Shown: positions 14,501-26,500 of the stretch, one piece after another
How the letters are laid out: each line of letters starts with the position of its first letter
Position numbering within the stretch: the first letter of the stretch is position 1
Assembly: GCA_963669155.1 (NCBI GenBank)
Contig: OZ022576.1
Coordinates: 21,064,008 to 21,128,007, forward strand
Direction: 5' to 3'
Origin: Arbacia lixula
Taxonomy: Eukaryota > Echinodermata > Echinoidea > Arbacioida > Arbaciidae
Length of the DNA stretch: 64,000 nt
Translations under genes and position numbers: made by a program
The notes under the pieces: model-generated
Told to the model about the DNA's origin: nothing
The model's input: only the letters and a program-made list of their open reading frames with translations
Database searches by the model: none

Positions 14501-17500
14501 GCTGGTTACTGATGGGAGGGAAGTGTTGCTTATGTAGAGACCTACGTGTCACATTTGTCTCTTACAACCATCCACATACTTTTTTTCTCCTCATATATTC
14601 CTGTCCAAGCCTCCCCTGAACTATACCCAATCCAGATCCTCAAATTTGTTGTTCCTCAGGTAATGTCAAAGCAATAAAAGCTTTCTTGTTAACTCTTAGA
14701 GTGCCATAGCGCTGCTAACACGCTATTGTTACGGTGCTTCATACGCGTCAGTGTGCCATCGATCGACTGCTTTGTACACGCGAGCGCGCTACCGCTCGAG
14801 TGCCAAAAGCGCCCTAACACGCATTCGTAATAGCAGTCATTGTTCATGCTCAATGCACATGTACTGAATGCTTCGCACATGCTATTGTTCACTGTATCGC
14901 ATGCACCAGCTAATCGGCTTTGGATAACCATGTTTGTTTACACCTTTCAGATTGGATTTTTTTGAGTAATTAAGCGTTTTGTTTTTGATATACAGGATGT
15001 ATCTTATCACTCCTTCATGCAAATGAGGGAACAAAACACAGGATGTACATTGTGTACCCAATCGTTTCTAGTCAAGACATAGCCTATTTGCGTGGTCCAA
15101 AGGGGATATTTCTCACAAAATGCCAAATGCAAGTTACCATATAAACATAATCATTATAAATATGATCTGAAGATAAAGAAGCATGGATGCAGTTCAACTG
15201 AATTTAGCACAGAAATGACTTCAAAATAAAAAGTATAACTTAACGTTTATTATTAGTTTAGAACAAAATAAGAAAATAGATCTCTGTAGAAATTTGATAT
15301 CATGATAAAGCTGATAAAATTTTCTACAACTTTTGTGTACAAGTTTTTCTGTAAAAGTGTGTAAGTTTCAAAATATAGTGCTTCAAAAATGCCAACACAG
15401 AAAAAAAAAGCGCAATTAGCGAGGCCTCAAAATAAACTTGGCACAGGGCGGATTTGGAGTGGGCACAGTGGGGATTAGCGGCGTGGCAGTGGGTTCTATT
15501 CATTGGGGCAGGCTAAGAGTTAAAGTAGTAGATTTCCCTCGTAAGTCTTGGTGTTCCAGCACAATCTGGAATGTCTTGGCTTCTGACCCATCCATCCATA
15601 ACATGTGCGCCCATTCCTGCTGTTGCGAGCTTTCAGGGATTACTTGGGTGACTGATTTAGTCGAGCCTCACATTTGCCATCTATTGATTCTGTTTTGATG
15701 CATGGAATGCTGCATCTCTGCTTTTGCTCTAATGATTTCTTGGTGTGCATATTTTCTGTCGTCAGTGCATACAAATGTCTATCAGGAAGAGGGTATATGG
15801 ACCATGGGTATTATTTTCCTTCCGTGACTGACTGGTTTGCAAAGCAAGAGGGCTACTTATCTTGACATGAAGGTGATACAAACAGCTGAGGATAGAGAGC
15901 TGTGGCACTCAATGATCGCCTCTATCACAGGATATGGCACTTAGGAGATAGACTCCTACTCTGGCAACCCATTTATTTGCACCCAGAACATTATTATTGT
16001 TATTACTTCTTCATTACTTAGTTGTGATAAAAGGAAAATTATGACCATGCTTTAACATCATTTTATGAAGGAACGATGGTTCGAATCTTGCACTTTGTAC
16101 TTGTCATTTCTCATACAGGATTACCATTGATGCAGCTTACACTACCAGACAGGCATACTACAACGGATAGCGGGCTAAAGAGCATAGCAGGTAATATCCC
16201 CTTTCAGAATTTTTCATTTATCTGTCTGGTAAATACATTTTTTTGAGGCCTATTGGGTCAATGATCCTAAGCTGTGTTTATGGACTTGTGTGATTTAGAA
16301 TGAAGTGAATTTTGATCGGAGCGACTGAAATTTTGGTTGTTGGTATTTTTAAAAATGGTTTAATAGTGTTTTCAAACCCAAACCAAAAGCCTATTACTGA
16401 TATGAAGAATCTAGATTAAATGTGTGTAAAGTTATCCAAGTGTTGTTTTTTCACATTGTCCATGGATGGCTAATAAAAAGGTTTTTATAAAAGAAACAAC
16501 TCGCCTCTTACCTTGGAGTAGGTATCTTAAAGTTTCCATGAATTTGAACCGTATGATTACTTCTGTTGTACATACATAGTAAAATCACAAACTGTTGAAA
16601 ATTTGAACATCGTGATTGGAACAGTCAAAATCCTGTGTCCAGATTGCTGTGCATCTAATGATGATAGGCCACATCTCGATGCTATCTCTCAAAGCTCAAT
16701 GATATCTTATTGACGCAGGTATGTCTCTGTGCTCGTTGGACCTGACCGACTACATCCATGTCACTGATGCAGGTATACACCATGTTGCAGACATGACCAG
16801 GTGAGTATGTTACCATGGAGATGACAGTTGTGTTCATTTCACATGGATTTTGATTAGAATGATAATAATGGTGTCATACAAAGTGCTTTATCATTGCAAA
16901 ATGTTGCTCAAATGACAATTGATTAGTCCCCTGTCATATATATGTCAAGCATACACACCATCTGTGTACACCATCTCCACTTCCCCGAAGAGCTTTCATT
17001 GCTGGTTGCCATTTTACAGGCACTCTGGACAATTGTGTCGGCATTGGCCTTCATACAGTACCTGTTCCCCATCCACGTCCGGGTGGAGAAAATGGAAAAT
17101 AGATTTTCTTATTGTGCTAACAGGAAATTTAGCTCATAACCTTATAATTGTCAATCAATTGTTTTGACCACATGACCACGAGACTTAAATCAAATGGATC
17201 TGTCTTCGCACTTGTGTGCTGTATATTATTGATAGCTAATAATGCAGGCCGTATGCTCAAATTACTTCTTTATATTCTTGCTCACTTCAAGGCTTCTGAA
17301 TATAAATTTCTAGATGATTTTCATGAAATGAAAGACACTAGAACATAAAATTCACACACATGTGTTATTACTTCATGTTTCATATCTCCCTTTCTAATTA
17401 TGTGATTAATCTCCTCCAATATGACAGCACATAATAATTCTCTAAATCAGGGAACTATTCAATGAGCAATGATGTTCAACAGTGATCAGAATGTATGAGA

Positions 17501-20500
17501 CTGAGGTATTTGAAATGAACTGTTTTTGTTTTGCCTCTCTATGATTTCCACAGCCTTCAGAAGCTGTCCATCACAAACACCAAAGTCACAAGTACAGGCA
17601 TGGCATACCTGAATGGTGAGTACACTCTTTGTGAGGACAGTGTATTTACCATCGCCTGTTACTTTGACAAGGGGACTTTAAATGCATTACATGCACTATT
17701 CTCTCCACAAGTCCCCCAGCTTGGAGTTAGGACCACAAAATTGTTACTACAGAGGATATAATTGATTTAATACTTCCATTTATTAAAGCTACACATTATG
17801 AAAGTAAAATTCTACATCATGTGAGTCACAAACAAAAGGACTTGTTTGTGTGAACTGAGGCAATATCATTTAAAGACAAGATAATGAAGAATGTGAAAGG
17901 GGCACCAGGTTTTTCTTTGAAGTATGCGTTTGATGGATCTAGAGTGAGATGGTTATGTCTAAGAAAGTCTCAGCTTGTCTCCATTTACTTAAGCTATGTG
18001 TCCTAAAATGTCCAAACAAAAGGACTCATTTGTCTTAACTGAGGCAAGATCAATCAAAGAAAGGATGTAGAATGCAGAATAGCGTCACATTTGACGTTTC
18101 ATCTTCTTAGATATGATTTGTATGGATCTGTAGCAAAAGAATTCTGTACAAGAAATACTGAGTTTGGCTCCATGTACTAAAGCCAGTTGTCCTATGATTT
18201 ACAAACAAAGGAGCCATTTGTATTAAGTGAGGCAATACGAATCAAAGACAAGATGGTATAGAATGCCAAAGTGCTTCAAGTGCTTCCTTGTAAAGTACAG
18301 GGAAACTATTTTTTTTTGCGTGATGGAATGAAACACACACCTTAAACCATATAATGCATTATACTATATTGAGGGAGAAATTCATTTTTCATTGGTGCTC
18401 TCTGTGGCATTGTAGAGATTAAATCACCGTGAGCCCTCATGGATTACTCTGGGCTGCACTCGCTGTCTGAATAATTAATTGTCCAATAAGAGCCCTTGTA
18501 AAAAAATCATAACTAATGGCATGAGTTTGCTTGTGAGCCAGTGAGCTGCTCTTTGATTGGTTGGAGTATTTTCCCTCAGTAGAGAAAGTACCAGGTCAAC
18601 AAACTATCTAGTTTTTAGTTATGGATAGGGGACACAATATGTGTCGCAATTGCATGAATGAGTTGAGTATGAGTTTGATAGATCTATAGCAAGAGAGTTT
18701 TGTACAAGGAGAGTCTGAGTTTGATAGATCTACAGCAAGAGAGTTTGGTCCAAGGAAGTCTGAGTTTGATAGATCTATAGCAAGACAGTTTGGTCCAAGG
18801 AGAGTATGAGTTTGATGGGTCTATAGCAAGAGAGTTTGGTCCAAGGAGAGTATGAGTTTGATGGGTCTATAGCAAGAGAGTTTGGTCCAAGGAAGTCTGA
18901 GTTTGATAGATCTATAGCAAGACAGTTTGGTCCAAGGAGAGTATGAGTTTGATGGGTCTATAGCAAGAGAGTTTGGTCCAAGGAGAGTATGAGTTTGATG
19001 GGTCTATAGCAAGAGAGTTTGGTCCAAGGAAGTCTGAGTTTGATAGATCTATAGCAAGACAGTTTGGTCCAAGGAGAGTATGAGTTTGATGGGTCTATAG
19101 CAAGAGAGTTTGGTCCAAGGAGAGTATGAGTTTGATGGATCTATAGCAAGAGAGTTTGGTCCAAGGAGAGTATGAGTTTGATAGATCTATAGCAAGAGAG
19201 TTTGGTCCAAGGAGAGTATGAGTTTGATAGATCTATAGCGAGACAGTTTGGTCCAAGGAGAGTATGAGTTTGATAGATCTATAGCAAGAGAGTTTGGTCC
19301 AAGGAGAGTCTGAGTTTGATAGATCTATAGCAAGAGAGTTTGGTCCAAGGAGAGACAGAGTTTGATAGATCTATAGCAAGAGAGTTTGGTCCAAGGAGAG
19401 TATGAGTTTGATGGATCTATAGCAAGAGAGTTTGGTCCAAGGAGAGTATGAGTTTGATAGATCTATAGCAAGAGAGTTTGGTCCAAGGAGAGACAGAGTT
19501 TGATAGATCTACAGCAAGAGAGTTTGGTCCAAGGAGAGTCTGAGTTTGATAGATCTATAGCAAGAGAGTTTGGTCCAAGGAGAGTCTGAGTTTGATAGAT
19601 CTACAGCAAGAGAGTTTGGTCCAAGGAGAGTATGAGTTTGTTAGATCTATAGCAAGAGAGTTTGGTCCAAGGAAGTCTGAGTTTGATAGATCTACAGCAA
19701 GAGAGTTTGGTCCAAGGAGAGTATGAATTCGATAGATCTATAGCAAGAGAGTTTGGTCCAAGGAGAGTATGAGTTCGATAGGTCTATAGCAAGAGAGTTT
19801 GGTCCAAGGACAGTCTGAGTTTGATAGATCTATACCAAAAGAGTTTGGTCCAAGGAGAGTATGAGTTTGATAGATCTATAGCAAGAGAGTTTGGTCCAAG
19901 GAGAGACAGAGTTTGATAGATCTATAGCAAGAGAGTTTGGTCCAAGGAGAGTATGAGTTTGATAGATCTATAGCAAGAGAGTTTGGTCCAAGGAGAGTCT
20001 GAGTTTGATAGATCTATAGCAAGAGAGTTTGGTCCAAGGAGAGACAGAGTTTGATAGATCTATAGCAAGAGAGTTTGGTCCAAGGAGAGTATGAGTTTGT
20101 TAGATCTATAGCAAGAGAGTTTGGTCCAAGGAGAGTATGAGTTTGATAGATCTATAGCAAGAGAGTTTGGTCCAAGGACAGTCTGAGTTTGATAGATCTA
20201 TTGCAAGAGAGTTTGGTCCAAGGAAGTCTGAGTTTGATAGATCTATAGCAAGATAGTTTGGTCCAAGGACAGTCTCAGTTCGTCTACACCTCCATACATC
20301 TTGCCTCTAGGACTCACTGAGCTGAGGGAGCTCCACCTGGACCGTACCGTGGTGGATGATGCGGGGTCAGAGGTCATCAAAGAAATGAACAAGCTTCAGG
20401 TCATCAGCATGGCCGCAACAAAGTAAGTGTGGTTACAGCCCGGCCCTCACTCATCCAAACTGTTCCATCTAATTTTGTTTTGTATTAACCCTCTATTTGC

Positions 20501-23500
20501 CAGACAAACTATGGCATTCGAGTGTACTCTCACATGTTGGTTGAATGTTGGAGATAAGGGCATGAATACCCATGCACACATTTATAGAAGAGCAATTTAC
20601 TTTTTGCTGACTCAGGTGTGCATATCAGTAAAATTTGTTGGTCTCAAGGTCAAGGATGGGGGTCACATACCATGAAAATCCAATGTCTTCCGTTGAAACT
20701 TTGCACAATGCCCCACCACAAGAGGGACATGCTTTACATTTAATATCAGAAGGGCAAATAACAAAGGTTGATGTCAGATTCCAGAATTTCACTACGCAGA
20801 AGGTAGCATACTTGTCCAAAGCATGCAGATAAATTTCTCTAGTTTTCTCTACATCCTAAAGTAAATATGATATTTTTAGTACCAGACACTTAAAAGCATA
20901 TCTTTCATTGTTAAGTTAAAACACTAATGTTACTTGGTTCTTGTCTTGTTTGTATCCCAGCATTACTGATAAATTTCTGCTCTCTGGTGCTCTCAACCGG
21001 TGTGGGTATTTATCCCGGCTCAACCTCAGCAGAACAGACATCACAGATCAAGGTAAGGGAGTGGAAATAATCAGCGGGATTTGCCAGATTTCTTTCTTTA
21101 TTGCACTTTGCTCCTGTAGTATCATGAACTGATTGCGACAATCTTGAAATGTTCATGATGATTTGCATACAGCTGGCAAACCCTCCCTGAGCTTCCTTAT
21201 GTCACAATTCCCAATACTACCTACAGTGAAAAATTGTTCCTTAATTTGCTGTACAATAACACCAGGATATTTTTTTGCAGTCATGTCCACTTCTGGACCC
21301 TGTTGCATAAAACTTACCATTAATGGTAACTCTGCCGTTAATGGTAACTACCATGGTAACATCACTTGACAGCCAATCAAATTCAAGGTTGCCATAGAGA
21401 TTACCATTTGTGGCAAAGTTACCATCAATGGTAAGTTTTATGCAACAGGGCCCTGGTCTTTCACACTAGTTCACTAGGCCGGAAGTGGACATTGTTACAA
21501 TCAGTTCACGCCAGAAAGGATCGCACAAAATGATACCAATATTTAGTTCAGGTGTTCTTTATTATATGGGGTATTTTCCCCTTTTAAAAACCAAGACAAG
21601 CGTTCACTTGCAGTACATCAATACATCAATACATCAATATAGGTTACTTTACAATGTATAGATACAGGTTAGCTTACAGTGCTGGAGGATACTGAAGTCC
21701 AATGGATCCACGGCTCTCGCTGATGGTCCAGTTGATAATCCGATCCAGTATTCCCAAATTATGATCGCAATGTTGATCCCAATGTTGTACGCTGAAGAAC
21801 AGGTATTCCAGATAGCCAAGTCCAAATAGATGATCCAAGATGGTCAAATGGTATTCCACAGAGCTTTCACGGCTTCCACAGGCAGGATCTCATAAGCGCT
21901 ATTTAACAGGCAGGTAGTTATCCACGTAGGGAAAATCCTCGTATAAATCCACAGGTAGGTATTGAGCCAGGGTCACAACAATATCTTAGATGCAGGTTAC
22001 TCTTATCACAGGTGACTGGAGCAAGATGATATGAAACTGAGCTCCTATCTCAAACAACTCATATATATACTACAAACTGTACATTCCAGAAGGTTCTATT
22101 ATTTGTACTTCTAGAGATTTCTCAATATATCTAGTAAGCTCTTCATTGTACATATACTGTACCTATGCTTGTAAACATGACAAACAATATTGACCTGACC
22201 TAGATTACACTGATGAGTCATTACTAGCCCATCTGAGCTCCTTTATTATGCTAATGAGTCTCAGCTAGCTGCAACATTCTTTCATGTAAATAACATTCCA
22301 GACTCTTCTGGGCAGTACACATTGCTAAATGTTTATTTCACCAGTGAGGAATGTCACCAGCACCCAGAGTGCAGCTAATTCAAGAGCTACATGTATGGCT
22401 ATATATGTATAACTTATACACATTTGTAACACTTTCCCCCATGGAAAAAAGAAAATTTTGCCGTAGCAAATTTTTCTTTTACATTTTCAAACATTTAAAG
22501 TTACCTAAATAAACATGTTCACCTTCTCTGCATTATGAATAATCATACTTTTATGTTTGAACACTTACAATATCATATTTCCATGTCTCATTTATGACAA
22601 CTCGTAACTTAACCCTGACAACTTGTCTTGAGTATTTTGTCACTTTGAATTTCTTATTCAACCATTTTGATGACATGTATTATCCAAACAATATTTTCTT
22701 CAATAACAAACAAACAGTTTCAATACCATAATCAACCGGCAAGGCACTTACTTGCAGTGAATGTTTCCACATGAAAATAACTTCAAAATCTTGTTGCCAA
22801 AGTCTTTTGGATATATGGCAATTTTCATTTGTCATCATACTGATTCAATAACATTTTTACACGTAATCACATACCTTGTGACAAAACTTATTACTTCTTT
22901 GTTGTTGTTGTTTTTTTTCACACTCTGGACAATGCATCAGCTATGACATTGTTTTTGCCTGATACATGCACAATTTTGAGTGCATAGGGCTGGATCAGCA
23001 GACTCCACCTGAATATTCTACTGTTCTTGGTTTTGAACCGATCCAGGAAGACAAGGGGATTGTGGTCTGTGTACAGGATTATCTCCCCTTTACTGTTGGT
23101 CAAATACACTTCAAACTGCTGAAGGGCAAGGATCATACTGAGTGCCTCTTTCTCAATTGTTGAGTACTTTTTCTGGTACTTGTTCAATTTCTTAGAGAAG
23201 TAGCTCACGGGCTTTTCTATGCCATCATCATCTTGGAGCAAAACTGCCCCTACACCAACATCACTGGCATCAATAGCCACTTTGAAGGGCTTGGAGAAAT
23301 TGGGTGCAGCCAACACCGGCTCATTTGCCATGATAAATTTCAACTTCACAAAAGCATTTTGGCACTCATCTGACCAGATGTACTTGACTTTGCCTTTCAG
23401 CAAGTTTGTGAGTGGGCTCACTACAGTACTGAAATTCGGCACGAATTTTCTGTAGAACCTAGCCATACCCAGAAATCTGAGCAACTCTTTCTTTGTTTGG

Positions 23501-26500
23501 GGGATGGGGAAGCTGAGTATAGCTTCAACCTTGGCTTCTCTTGGCAGTACTTGCCCTTGACCGACTATGTGACCGAGATAGGTGACCTTTGCCTTTGCAA
23601 ATTCACTCTTTGCGAGATTGATCACAAGATTGGCTTTGTGGAGCCTGTCAAACAGTAGTCTGAGGTGTTGGATGTGATCACTCCATGTGTCCGAGAACAC
23701 AAGAATGTCATCAATGTACACCACACAGTGGTCAAGTCCGGCAATCACCTGATTGGTCAACCTTTGAAAAGTCGCTGGCGAATTCTTCATCCCAAAAGGC
23801 ATGACCTTACACTGAAACAGACCATCTGGGGTCGCAAAGGCAGATATTTCTTTTGCACGGTCGGTCATTGGCACTTGCCAGTAGCCCTTAAGCAAGTCTA
23901 TCTTACTGACGAAGGCAGAGTTACCAACCCTATCAATACAGTCCTCCAATCTGGGAATTGGGAATGAATCTGTTTTACTCACTGCATTTACCTTCCGGTA
24001 ATCTATACAGAATCTCTGTGAACCATCTGGTTTTGGTACCATGACGATAGGGGAACTCCAACTACTCTGACTTGGCTCTATTATGTCATTTTCTAACATG
24101 AATTGAACCTCCTCCCTAACCTTCGCCAATTTATCGGGGTTTAACCGATATGGGTGCTGTTTGATTGGTCTAGCATCTCCAACATCAACATCATGCACAG
24201 TCAGTGGGGTGCAGCCTACTTTGTCTTTGCAAACGTCCCCAAATTCATGCAACAAATCAGTTACATCTTTTCTCTGATCTTCAGGGAGGTAACTCAACAC
24301 TTCCTGTGTTTTCCCTAACACCTCCGTGTTAGACAGCCTGACACTTGGTGGCTCACTCATGTTTACATCAGATTCAGACATGTCCACATCTGATTCCACC
24401 ACATCAACCTCCTCATCATTTACCATGTGTATCACCCCAACTGGCTGGCTAGCCTCTCGCTCAAAGTATTCTTTGAGCATGTTCACATGACACACCCTTT
24501 GATCTTTTCTCCTGTCAGGAGTACCAATCACATAATTGACCTCATTCAATTTCTTTTTGACACAGTACGGTCCACTGAACTTGGCCTTTAATGGCTCACC
24601 CTGCAATGGTAGCAACACAAGTACTTTGTCACCAGGCTTGAAAGTACGCACTTTAGCATGTTTGTCTGCTTTCTTCTTCATGCTCTCTTGGGACGTTTTC
24701 AGATGTCCCCTAGCTACCTCACATGCCTTAAACAACCTTTCACGGAACTTTGACACGTAGTCAAGGAGGTTTACATCATCATCCTGGGACATGAACCTCT
24801 CCTTTATGAGCTTAAGAGGTCCCCTAACCTCGTGACCGTACACCAACTCAAACGGACTAAATCCCGTTGACTCATTCGGGGAGTCCCTAGTAGCAAACAA
24901 CAAACATGGGATGCCCTTATCCCAGTCCTCAGGGTGCTCCTCACAATATGCCCTAATCATGGTCTTCAGGGTCTGATGGTAGCGTTCTAATGCACCTTGA
25001 GATTGGGGATGGTAAGCTGACGACTTCAGCTGTTTGATACCCAACTGATACATCACCTCTTGAAATATGTTTGACATGAAATTGGATCCCTGGTCAGACT
25101 GAATTTCCTTGGGCAGACCATACCTAGTGAAAAACTGTACTAGGGCCTCTACTACAGTCTTGGCTGTAATATTTCTGAGTGGAATTGCCTCTGGGAAACG
25201 GGTAGACATGTCCATGATTGTCAAGAGGAACTTATGACCTGACCTAGTTCTAGGCAAAGGGCCAACACAGTCAACTAGAACCCGAGTGAATGGTTCATCA
25301 AATGCGGGTATCGGAATCAATGGTGCTGGCTTGATCGACGGCTGTGGTTTACCAACCACCTGACATGTGTGACAAGTTTTACAAAACTCAGCCACATCAC
25401 GACTCAACTTCGGCCAATAGAAATGCCTCATGATTCGATCTTTTGTCTTTCTGACACCTAAATGGCCGCCAACAGGTAACTCGTGGGCAATTCTCAAAAT
25501 CTCATTGCGATAACAAGGAGGGACAACAATTTGATGGACAACAGTCCAATCCTCATCAGCTGGCCTAAGGGGAGGTCTCCACTTCCTCATCAAAATGTCA
25601 TCTTTGACATAATAGCACTCAGGGACATTAACAGCCCCAGCCTCAGAACACGCAGTCTGAGACAAGCCCTTCAATTCCATGTCTGCCTGTTGTGCCTGAA
25701 CCAAGGAAGACTTACTAAACAGCTCACCACTGCTAGCCTCGGAGCCTAAAACAGCACCCCCTTCATTCAAATCCTTGAAAAAGGTTTCAGCCAACCAAAC
25801 CCCAGTATTCTCCTCCACGTCAACACAATCCGCATCATCGTGCGCATCCCTACGAGCCTGAGACCTAGTAACAACACAGGCTGGGAAAATTCCCGGCACT
25901 TCTTCCTGTAAGTTCTCAGTTTCCGGAACCTCAACTGGTTTTTCCAAAACCACAACACAATCCGGAAAAATCCCTGGGAACTTCACCTGTAACTGTTCAG
26001 CTTCAGTAACCTCAACCGGTTGCTCTGAAACACCTGGCGACGCAACAACTTTGTCGCCAGCCAAGTCATTACCCAACAAGCAATCTACACCCCGCATGGG
26101 CAACTCTGGGATGACTCCAACAGTAACAGGACCAGAAACTAGGTCACACTTCAAATCCACCTTATACAAGGGGACGGTGATACAGCTGCCAAAAATAGGC
26201 TGTATCAATGCCTTGGCATTCAATGCACTCTCTGGTGGTAAAGTCACACTACCTTCCACCAACAATGTCTGATTGGACCCTGTATCCCTAAGGATAACCA
26301 CTGGCATACCTACCTCACCAGATGAACTAGGGGCCACTCTTCCCTCAGACAAAAAGCTACGATATTTTTCATCAACCTGCGTAAGTTTATCGTCAAATTT
26401 GAACGGACGATTTTCAATGACCTGTCTATCTCTACCTGGGACACTTTCTTCTGGGAGGACACTTTTTGGCATGACAAACCCAACTTCTTTCTTTTCCTTA

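Noticed and set aside
18664-20278. Regular repeats that could suggest a CRISPR array
   Set aside because: Units are contiguous with no unique spacers, lie in a eukaryotic intron, and vary by point changes: a minisatellite.
21674-21859. 61-residue minus frame repeated at 28052-28237
   Set aside because: It is in both LTRs and reflects their duplication, not a gene.
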